Shown one piece after another: positions 1 to 5,379 of a DNA stretch of 8,045 nt. Source of the DNA: Klebsiella pneumoniae (GTDB lineage: Bacteria > Pseudomonadota > Gammaproteobacteria > Ga0077536); contig CAMCBY010000175.1 in NCBI GenBank assembly GCA_945873015.1, positions 1 to 8,045 of the forward strand, in the 5' to 3' direction. Below the pieces are notes generated by a model that ran no database searches, was not told where the DNA came from, and saw only the letters and a list, made by a program, of their open reading frames with translations. A program made the translations under genes and the position numbers. Positions within the stretch are counted from its first letter, which is position 1; the number at the start of each line of letters is the position of its first letter.

Positions 1-430
1 GCTCCATCGCGCGCCACGCGAGCAAGGTCTCGGCGCGACTGGCGAGCGGTGAATGGAGTATCAGGCCATCGACATAGTCGCAGCCGAGATTGCGTAACGA
101 CGATGCCAGTGACTGTTCGACCTGGCTCGCGAGCGGTGCCGTCAGGGCATAGGGCAACTGGTTGCGGTCCTGGCCGCCCGGCGGCGTGAACTTGGTCTGC
201 ACATACAGTGATGCGCGCGGCAGGCCGGCCTCGGCGAGGCCGGCACCGACACCGCTTTCGTCGTAATGTTTGGGCTGCGCGGCGGTATCAATACCGCGAA
301 AGCCGGCGCGCAGCGCCGCCTCGACCAGCGCCGCGGTGCGCGCGGCTTTCCAGGCGGTGCCGTAGATCAGGCGCGGCATGCGCACGCCGGCGGCGGTCAG
401 GAGGTGGTCGTGCTGGTCGCGTTCGTTCAT
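1..430 (-). CDS. Aldo/keto reductase, N-terminal part (runs off left edge)
   Basis: The minus strand reads openly from an ATG at 430 to the window edge (143 codons), so the C-terminal half, with most of the NADPH-binding loop region, is not visible. The family is clear: an early GTAWK strand, then GFRGIDTA (D48), KHYDE (Y56), YVQTKF (K80) and YVDGLILHSP (H126). These match in order the Asp-Tyr-Lys-His catalytic tetrad of the aldo/keto reductase superfamily (COG0656-like), which reduces aldehydes and ketones with NADPH in the cytoplasm. All four catalytic positions are intact. The start lacks a recognisable Shine-Dalgarno sequence; an in-frame GTG at 448 is an alternative that would add six residues. 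It is divergent from the monooxygenase at 735, a partner that also handles carbonyl compounds, which suggests but does not prove a shared pathway. Substrate unknown. Confidence 0.88.
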   Translation of the reverse strand, partial: MNERDQHDHLLTAAGVRMPRLIYGTAWKAARTAALVEAALRAGFRGIDTAAQPKHYDESGVGAGLAEAGLPRASLYVQTKFTPPGGQDRNQLPYALTAPLASQVEQSLASSLRNLGCDYVDGLILHSPLASRAETLLAWRAME

Positions 431-440
431 TGGCCGGCGC

Positions 441-464
441 GTGGCCACGGCCCGCGGGCCCCAC
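441..464. repeat. Adjacent palindromes upstream of the aldo/keto reductase start
   Basis: GTGGCCAC (441-448) and GGCCCGCGGGCC (449-460) are two perfect palindromes placed end to end, and the outer GTGG (441-444) also pairs with CCAC (461-464). They lie 11-34 bases upstream of the reductase ATG, where an operator or a leader hairpin would sit. Short GC palindromes are common by chance in such DNA, so a regulatory role is only a possibility. Confidence 0.3.
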
Positions 465-646
465 AGCGCGCGCACCCACGCAGGGCACGATTTGTCGCCC
501 TGTTGCTTGCCGAGCGCTGACTTTGCATGGAGGCCCACCGGAAAGTCTTGTCCGCCTCCATCTTAATCGTCATCCTGCCCGCCTGGGCAGCCCCGGCATG
601 TCGCTCCCCGTGTTTGAGCAGGATCATGCGCCCGGCCCTGTCGGGC

Positions 647-675
647 TTGAGTTGCCGCGGCCGACCCAGTGTACT
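647..675 (+). promoter_or_regulatory. Possible sigma70-like promoter for the monooxygenase
   Basis: TTGAGT at 647-652 (4 of 6 to TTGACA), a 17-base spacer, then TGTACT at 670-675 (4 of 6 to TATAAT), giving a transcript starting about 50 bases before the ATG at 735. The spacing is ideal and it is the best pair seen in this intergenic region, but matches of this quality also occur by chance. Confidence 0.33.
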
Positions 676-721
676 CAGGCGATACGCCGCAGCGCCGCGC
701 GCGGCACGCCATTTCAAATGC

Positions 722-727
722 GAGGAG
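722..727 (+). promoter_or_regulatory. Ribosome binding site fixing the monooxygenase start
   Basis: GAGGAG seven bases before the ATG at 735. It favours this start over an in-frame upstream start at 669, which would add 22 Arg/Ser-rich residues with no family resemblance before the FAD-binding fold. Confidence 0.75.
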
Positions 728-734
728 TTGTTCG

Positions 735-2201
735 ATGTCTCAAGGTAAAGGGCGCGATTTGCGCATTGTCGTGATCGGTGCCGGCATGGCCGGCATTCTG
801 GCTGCCATCAAGCTGCGCGAAGCGGGCTATCACAATTTTGTCATCTACGAGAAGGCTGCGCGCCTCGGTGGAACCTGGCGTGAGAACACCTATCCCGGTA
901 TCGCCTGCGACGTGCCCGCCCATCTGTACACCTATACCTTTGAGCCGAACCCCAATTGGAGCCATGTGTTCGCGCCGGGCCATGAGATTCAGGCCTACTT
1001 TGAAGGCGTGGCGGACAAATATCAGGTCACGCCCCTGATCAGGTTCAATACCGAGATCACGCGCTGCGTGTTCGAAAACGCAGCCTGGCAGCTCACCACC
1101 AGCCACGGCGAACAAATCACGGCCGATGCCGTGATCGCGGCGACCGGCGTATTGCATTACCCCAATCTGCCCGATATTGCCGGCCTCGCGGATTTTAAGG
1201 GTGCGTGTTTCCATAGCGCGCGCTGGAATCACGATGTCGCCCTCGAAGGTAAACGAGTGGGCGTGATCGGCACCGGCTCGACCGCCATCCAGATCACTTC
1301 GGCGCTGGTCGACAAGGTCGCCAAGTTCGAGCTTTTCCAGCGCACCCCGCAGTGGGTGATGGCGATAGAAAATCCGGCCTACAGCAGTGAAGAGCGCGCC
1401 GCTTTCGCCGCCGATGTGTCGCGCATCACGAGCATCCGCGACGAAGCCAAACGCATGATGACCGACTTCATCGCCAACGCCGTCATCAATGCCGACTCGA
1501 AAGAAATGGCGAGCATTGAAAAGGCATGTCGCGAGAATCTCGAACGCAGTGTGAGTGACCCCGAGCTGCGCGAGAAGCTGCGCCCGGACTATCGTCCGGC
1601 CTGCAAACGACTGATTTTTTCGTCGGACTTCTACGCGGCCATCCAGCATGAGAATGCCGAACTGGTGACGGCGGGCATCGAGCAGGTCGAAGCGGGCGGC
1701 ATCCGCACCAGCGACGGACGCTTGCATGAACTCGACGTGCTGGTGATGGCGACCGGCTTCCGCGCCGACCGCTTCATCCGTCCGACCGTGGTCACCGGCC
1801 GTGGTGGTATCAATCTCGACGACGTGTGGGCCGACCGGCCCATCGCCTATCTGTCGCTGTCGGTGCCGGGTTTTCCCAACATGTTCCTGCTCAACGGTCC
1901 GAACGGCCCGGTCGGAAATTTCTCTCTCATTCAAATCGCCGAAATGCAGCTCGGTTACGTGATTCAGATCCTGAACAAGCTGCGCGATGGCGAGTGCCGC
2001 GAAATCAGTGCCAGCCCGAGCGCGACTGCCGAGTTCGACAAGGCGCGCGTTGAAGCGGCCAAGGGCGCGATCTGGTCGACGGGCTGCAAGAGCTGGTACC
2101 TCGACAAATTCGGTGTGCCGGCCAGCTGGCCGTGGAGTTATGCGCGGTTCGCCGAAGAAATGGCGGCGCCGAAGTTCGAGGCCTTCGAACAGATTGCATG
2201 A
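735..2201 (+). CDS. FAD/NADPH-dependent monooxygenase, Baeyer-Villiger type (CzcO/COG2072-like)
   Basis: A 488-residue soluble flavoprotein expected to insert oxygen into a ketone (giving an ester or lactone) or to oxygenate another substrate, using FAD, NADPH and O2. In order: the FAD Rossmann motif GAGMAG (15-20); GGTWRENTYPG then ACDVP (45-61), the class B monooxygenase signature with the Asp near the flavin (D59); the Baeyer-Villiger fingerprint FxGxxxHxxxW as FKGACFHSARW (154-164); the NADPH motif GTGSTA (179-184); a CKR motif (290-292) whose Arg corresponds to the catalytic Arg of phenylacetone monooxygenase; ATGF (339-342); and the C-terminal CKSWY and WPWSYARF (451-472). The residue after the fingerprint Trp is Asn, not the usual Pro or Asp. 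The start is supported by GAGGAG seven bases upstream. The family assignment is firm; the ketone substrate is unknown, and N- or S-oxygenation cannot be excluded. A strong hairpin follows the stop, so it is likely a single-gene transcript. Confidence 0.92.
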   Translation: MSQGKGRDLRIVVIGAGMAGILAAIKLREAGYHNFVIYEKAARLGGTWRENTYPGIACDVPAHLYTYTFEPNPNWSHVFAPGHEIQAYFEGVADKYQVTPLIRFNTEITRCVFENAAWQLTTSHGEQITADAVIAATGVLHYPNLPDIAGLADFKGACFHSARWNHDVALEGKRVGVIGTGSTAIQITSALVDKVAKFELFQRTPQWVMAIENPAYSSEERAAFAADVSRITSIRDEAKRMMTDFIANAVINADSKEMASIEKACRENLERSVSDPELREKLRPDYRPACKRLIFSSDFYAAIQHENAELVTAGIEQVEAGGIRTSDGRLHELDVLVMATGFRADRFIRPTVVTGRGGINLDDVWADRPIAYLSLSVPGFPNMFLLNGPNGPVGNFSLIQIAEMQLGYVIQILNKLRDGECREISASPSATAEFDKARVEAAKGAIWSTGCKSWYLDKFGVPASWPWSYARFAEEMAAPKFEAFEQIA

Positions 2202-2205
2202 GGCG

Positions 2206-2244
2206 CTGCGCCGCACGCTAGTCATGGCCGAGCGTGCGGCGCGG
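2206..2244 (+). terminator. GC-rich hairpin just after the monooxygenase stop
   Basis: GCGCCGCACGCT (2208-2219) pairs perfectly with AGCGTGCGGCGC (2231-2242) around an 11-base loop, and a U-G wobble plus a C-G pair extend it to 14 pairs. It starts five bases after the stop. There is no T-run after it, so it is not a textbook intrinsic terminator. It may stabilise the mRNA 3' end or act with Rho. Confidence 0.5.
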
Positions 2245-2290
2245 ACGTTGCAGTGCGACGCGTGTGCCGTTACCTTTGCCGCGACCTTTG

Positions 2291-2296
2291 CCGGAG
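2291..2296 (+). promoter_or_regulatory. Ribosome binding site fixing the transglycosylase start
   Basis: CCGGAG, seven bases before the ATG at 2304. The ATG begins a perfect lipoprotein signal peptide, whereas an upstream in-frame GTG at 2253 would put a Cys/Arg-rich stretch in front of it. This site therefore decides between the two. Confidence 0.55.
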
Positions 2297-2303
2297 TCTG
2301 TGC

Positions 2304-3872
2304 ATGCCTCGCTCTTTTCATGTCGTATTGATGCTCGTGCTGGTGCTGTTCCTGTTGTCGGCATGTAACCATCCCAGTTCACGCTCTGCTTCCAACGCTG
2401 CCAGCGCTGGCCCAAGTCCGCTTTCGGCGGCGAGTGAAGTGTTCATTCAAGCCGTATACGAAGACAGCGACGCGGCGCGCGTGCAGGGCGAAAAGGCCTT
2501 GGATAAATTACGCAAGGGCGATGCGGCCAGCGCCGCCGATGATCTGGCTGCTGCCCGCGCACGCTTGAACGCTGCGAGCGAGCGCTGCGCGGCCATGCAG
2601 GGTTGCGCTGTGGCGCGTATCGTCAAAGCCCAGGACGCTCTGCTCGAAGCACAGTCCGCCGCACTGGTCGGCCTCGGCGCTGCCAGCGCTGGTGACAGCA
2701 GTGATGACGGTGTGCGTTCGCCACTGCTGGCCGATCTGCCGGAGAGTGAACGCAGCGTCAATCTGTTGAACGGACATGAGCTGCGCGAACTCATCGAATT
2801 CAATGAACCCTTGCGCGCGGCGTTGCGTGAATGGTTGACCTGGATGCGCCCGCAACTGCTCGATACCTACGAGAACTACCAGTATCTGCGCTACAAGATG
2901 TGGCCGACCTATGCCAAGAATGGTCTGCCAGAAGCAATTCTGTTCGGCATCATGGCCAAGGAGTCGGGCGGTAAGGTGCATGCGGTCTCGACCAGCGGTG
3001 CCTCGGGTCTGCTGCAGTTCATGCCCGCCACCGGCAAACGCTACGGACTCGGTGCCGACAATGGTTTTGATCAACGTTTCGATCCAACCGCCTCGACCGA
3101 GGCCAATGCGGCGTATCTGAACGATCAGCTCAAACGTCTCAACAACGATCTGGAACTGGTGCTCGGCGCCTACAACGGCGGTGAGTCGCGTATGGTGAAA
3201 CTCTCCCAGGGTGGCGCGCGCCGTTTCTGGGATCCGCGTGTGTTCCAGGCGCTGTCGCCCGAGACCCGCGAGTACGTGCCGATGGTGCTGGCCGCCGCGT
3301 GGCTGTTCCTGCATCCCGAAGACTACGGTCTGCGCTGGCCCAAGGTCGACCAGCGTCCCGGCGAGATCATCCTGGCCAGCACGATGTCACTCAACGAACT
3401 CAGTATCTGCCTCGGACAGGACGGCAATGAACGCGGCTGGTTCCGCACCATCCGTAACCTCAATCCGCGCTGGGAAGCCAATGCCCGTCTGCCGGCCGGC
3501 ACGCGCCTCGAAGCGCCGGCACGCGCTGCCGCCGCGTTTCAACGCCACTGCGTCGCCCCGGAAATGGTGGCGCGTCTGCAGGCGCTGCAGGAAGCGCGTA
3601 TTCCCGGCCTCGCGCCGCGCATCGGTGTGCGTACGGTCGCGGTCAAAGGTGCCGCAGCGCCCGCGCGCAGCGCGCCGTCGACCGCGACCGCCAGCGTCTC
3701 GGCCGCTGCCAAACAGACTCATAAAGTCAGCAAAGGTGAGACCTTGAGTACCATCGCCCGTAAGCACGGCTGCAATGGGGTCAAGGACATCGCCAGTATC
3801 AACGGCCTGTCGGCACCGCGTTACGCGCTGCGTGAAGGACAGACTCTGCGCGTGCCGACCTGCGGCGCGTGA
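2304..3872 (+). CDS. Membrane-bound lytic murein transglycosylase lipoprotein, MltD-like, with LysM domain
   Basis: A 522-residue lipoprotein predicted to cleave the MurNAc-GlcNAc bond of peptidoglycan, leaving 1,6-anhydro-MurNAc ends. Signal peptide 1-20 ends in the lipobox LSA-C with lipidated C21; Asn at +2 points to the outer membrane by the E. coli Lol rule. Residues about 42-125 are Ala-rich and strongly helical. The SLT domain (about 195-345) carries the catalytic Glu in MAKESGG (E220), then SGASGLLQFMPATGKRYGL (231-249) and GAYNGG (288-293). A second globular stretch (350-440) and an Ala/Pro/Ser linker (449-470) lead to one LysM peptidoglycan-binding domain (472-517, HKVSKGETLSTIA to LREGQTLRVP). 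Domain order matches the MltD group, but only one LysM is present where E. coli MltD has two. The membrane glycosyltransferase starts 34 bp downstream on the same strand, suggesting an envelope operon. Confidence 0.92.
   Translation: MPRSFHVVLMLVLVLFLLSACNHPSSRSASNAASAGPSPLSAASEVFIQAVYEDSDAARVQGEKALDKLRKGDAASAADDLAAARARLNAASERCAAMQGCAVARIVKAQDALLEAQSAALVGLGAASAGDSSDDGVRSPLLADLPESERSVNLLNGHELRELIEFNEPLRAALREWLTWMRPQLLDTYENYQYLRYKMWPTYAKNGLPEAILFGIMAKESGGKVHAVSTSGASGLLQFMPATGKRYGLGADNGFDQRFDPTASTEANAAYLNDQLKRLNNDLELVLGAYNGGESRMVKLSQGGARRFWDPRVFQALSPETREYVPMVLAAAWLFLHPEDYGLRWPKVDQRPGEIILASTMSLNELSICLGQDGNERGWFRTIRNLNPRWEANARLPAGTRLEAPARAAAAFQRHCVAPEMVARLQALQEARIPGLAPRIGVRTVAVKGAAAPARSAPSTATASVSAAAKQTHKVSKGETLSTIARKHGCNGVKDIASINGLSAPRYALREGQTLRVPTCGA
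2396..2692 (+). repeat. 15-bp direct repeat pair containing a 10-bp palindrome (2396-2410, 2678-2692)
   Basis: CGCTGCCAGCGCTGG occurs twice, 282 bases apart and in the same reading frame, encoding AASAG at residues 32-36 and 127-131 of the transglycosylase. Each copy contains the palindrome CCAGCGCTGG. It most likely reflects Ala-rich low-complexity coding sequence flanking the helical region rather than a DNA signal. Confidence 0.4.
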
Positions 3873-3906
3873 ACTTTTGGCGGCCGCCGTCAGGCGCGGC
3901 TGCCAG

Positions 3907-5364
3907 ATGAGTGCGGCGCCTGCACCGCGCGCCGCCGGCGTCATCACGCTGCTGGTGTTCTGCCTTGCGCTCGCGCTGCGTGCCGGCGCAGCGGCGGGCG
4001 ATTTCTGGCTGGATGAGATCTGGTCATGGATGGCGGTGCGCGATCGTGTGCACAACTTCGGCGACGTGTTCTTCGGCATCCGCCACGAAGCCAATCACCT
4101 CACCAATTCACTGTGGATTTATGCGCTCGGCGTCGATGTCGATTGGCGCTGGTATCGGCTGCCGGCGGTGGTGGCCGGCAGTCTGGCGGTGCTGGTCGCG
4201 CGCCACTTGCTGGCCCGCGCCGGGTGGTGTGCGCAATGGCTGGTGACACTGCTGTGTGTGCCGTCGTTTCTGCTCGTCACTTACGCTTCCGAAGCGCGCG
4301 GTTACGGCGTGCTGATGTTGTGCGCGCTGGCGAGTTTGTGGTTGCTCGAGGCCCATGCGCGTGCGCGCGACGATAAATTCCGGCGGCGCTTCGCGCTGCT
4401 GGGCTTCTGGCTGGCAACCATGCTCGGCACGCTGGCCCACGCGAGTTTCGGCGCAACGCTGCTCGCGCTGGCCGTGTGGTGGGCGCTGCGTCTTGCGCGC
4501 GACGAGCGCAGCGTGGGTGTGCGCCTTGCTCACTTTTTGTGGCTATTCGGGCCGCCGCTGGTGGTGGCGGCGTGGTTGTGGCTGGTGAATTTTCGCGACG
4601 TCGAAATCGGCGGCGGGCCCGTGATGAGTGCCTGGCAGGCGGCGGCGCTGGCCGCTTCGCTGGCAGTCGGCGGGCCGGCCGAAGGGCGCTGGGTGTGGCC
4701 GCTTGCGGGGCTGGTGCTGGTGGCGCTTGCGGCGGAGGTCGTGCTGCTGGCACGCGCACGTGATGCTCGGGCGTGGTTATGGCTGTTGATGCTGCTGGTG
4801 CCTGCCCTGCCACTCGCCGCCGGCGTGCACAACCAATACATCTATCCGCGCTTTTTTTTAGGTGGCGTGGTGTTCCTGCTGGTGGCGCTGGCGAGTCTCG
4901 GCGCGCGCGGCTGGCGCGCCGGCGGCGCGCTGCGACTGGGGGTGGGCGGCATCGCGCTGTTGATCACGGTCGGCAATCTTGATGGACTTTCGCGACTGCT
5001 GCGCGATGGGCGCGGTCAACCGGCTGCAGCGGTGAGTTTCATGGCCGAGCACAGTCGACGTGCGCAGATTCTGATTGCAACCGATCATGCTTTCCGCCAC
5101 GGCATGACACTCGACTATTACCGGCATCGGCTGCATGCCGGGCAAAGTATGCAACTGCTGGTCGATACACCGTGGCCGGCGCCGGGCCCTGAATGGATCC
5201 TGCGCCAGGAGGCCTCACGTCATTGGCAACCGGCGCCGGCGTTGCACGACGCTGAAGGCCACGCCTATCAACTCGAAGCCTTTTATCCGCACGCCGGTCT
5301 GTCAGGTTTCTCGCTCGCGCTTTATCACCGCGCAGACACGCTCGCGCCGGTGCGACCGGACTGA
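3907..5364 (+). CDS. Polytopic membrane glycosyltransferase, GT-C fold (GT39/ArnT-like family)
   Basis: A 485-residue protein with about 10-11 hydrophobic segments (roughly 10-30, 84-104, 109-126, 133-149, 163-195, 206-228, 263-283, 288-305, 315-334, 341-357) and a soluble C-terminal tail of about 125 residues. The first periplasmic loop begins FWLDEIWSW with the acidic pair D36-E37, where GT-C enzymes keep their catalytic Asp/Glu. SEARGYG (128-134) and YPRFFLGG (313-320) are also typical of bacterial GT-C proteins related to GT39. Such enzymes transfer a sugar from a polyprenyl-phosphate donor on the periplasmic side; donor and acceptor cannot be told here. The ATG at 3907 begins a normal N-terminus; an upstream extension to 3775 would overlap the transglycosylase end. 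No clear Shine-Dalgarno is seen, which is compatible with translational coupling to the gene 34 bp upstream. Residues R315-L318 are coded across a T8 run with a rare TTA codon. Confidence 0.78.
   Translation: MSAAPAPRAAGVITLLVFCLALALRAGAAAGDFWLDEIWSWMAVRDRVHNFGDVFFGIRHEANHLTNSLWIYALGVDVDWRWYRLPAVVAGSLAVLVARHLLARAGWCAQWLVTLLCVPSFLLVTYASEARGYGVLMLCALASLWLLEAHARARDDKFRRRFALLGFWLATMLGTLAHASFGATLLALAVWWALRLARDERSVGVRLAHFLWLFGPPLVVAAWLWLVNFRDVEIGGGPVMSAWQAAALAASLAVGGPAEGRWVWPLAGLVLVALAAEVVLLARARDARAWLWLLMLLVPALPLAAGVHNQYIYPRFFLGGVVFLLVALASLGARGWRAGGALRLGVGGIALLITVGNLDGLSRLLRDGRGQPAAAVSFMAEHSRRAQILIATDHAFRHGMTLDYYRHRLHAGQSMQLLVDTPWPAPGPEWILRQEASRHWQPAPALHDAEGHAYQLEAFYPHAGLSGFSLALYHRADTLAPVRPD
4852..4859 (+). 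other. T8 homopolymer inside the glycosyltransferase gene
   Basis: Eight consecutive T in GC-rich coding sequence, read as TTT-TTT-TTA (Phe-Phe-Leu, residues 316-318). It is the longest homopolymer I noticed in the window. Slippage of one base would truncate the protein after about two thirds of its length. Confidence 0.5.
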
Positions 5365-5379
5365 ACGCCGCTACGGCGT
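5365..5379. terminator. Small hairpin between two convergent stop codons
   Basis: ACGCCG (5365-5370) and CGGCGT (5374-5379) pair around the trinucleotide CTA, which is itself the stop codon (TAG) of the minus-strand gene. It spans the whole 6-bp gap between the convergent genes. No T-run follows on either strand, so termination is doubtful. Confidence 0.25.

Larger units (their letters stand above)
431..734. other. Divergent intergenic region, aldo/keto reductase / monooxygenase
   Basis: About 300 bases with no convincing gene. Open frames crossing it give Arg/Ala-rich translations typical of GC-rich noncoding DNA and overlap the reductase start. It holds the palindrome cluster at 441-464, a small hairpin CTGCCC-GCCT-GGGCAG at 575-590, another GCCCG/CGGGC pair at 630-646, and a possible promoter for the rightward gene at 647-675. 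The long leader in front of the monooxygenase (about 60 bases after the putative -10) could hold a regulator site, but no clear operator is seen. Confidence 0.6.

Noticed and set aside
427..717. A 96-codon minus-strand frame filling the divergent intergenic region
   Set aside because: It runs into the reductase start in another frame and its translation is low-complexity Arg/Ala/Gly with no family features.
714..2372. A 552-codon open frame on the minus strand opposite the monooxygenase
   Set aside because: It is exactly antisense to a clear flavoprotein gene, is rich in Arg, His, Ala and Gly without any motif, and is explained by the codon bias of GC-rich DNA.
2396..2692. Repeated palindrome CCAGCGCTGG as a binding-site pair
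   Set aside because: Both copies are in frame and code the same Ala-Ser-Ala-Gly run in low-complexity segments, so coding bias explains them.
2508..3314. A 268-codon minus-strand frame inside the lytic transglycosylase gene
   Set aside because: Antisense to the catalytic domain; no recognisable domain, no plausible start context.
3387..4094. A 235-codon minus-strand frame crossing the transglycosylase/glycosyltransferase junction
   Set aside because: Antisense to two well-supported genes and the intergenic gap; no motif.
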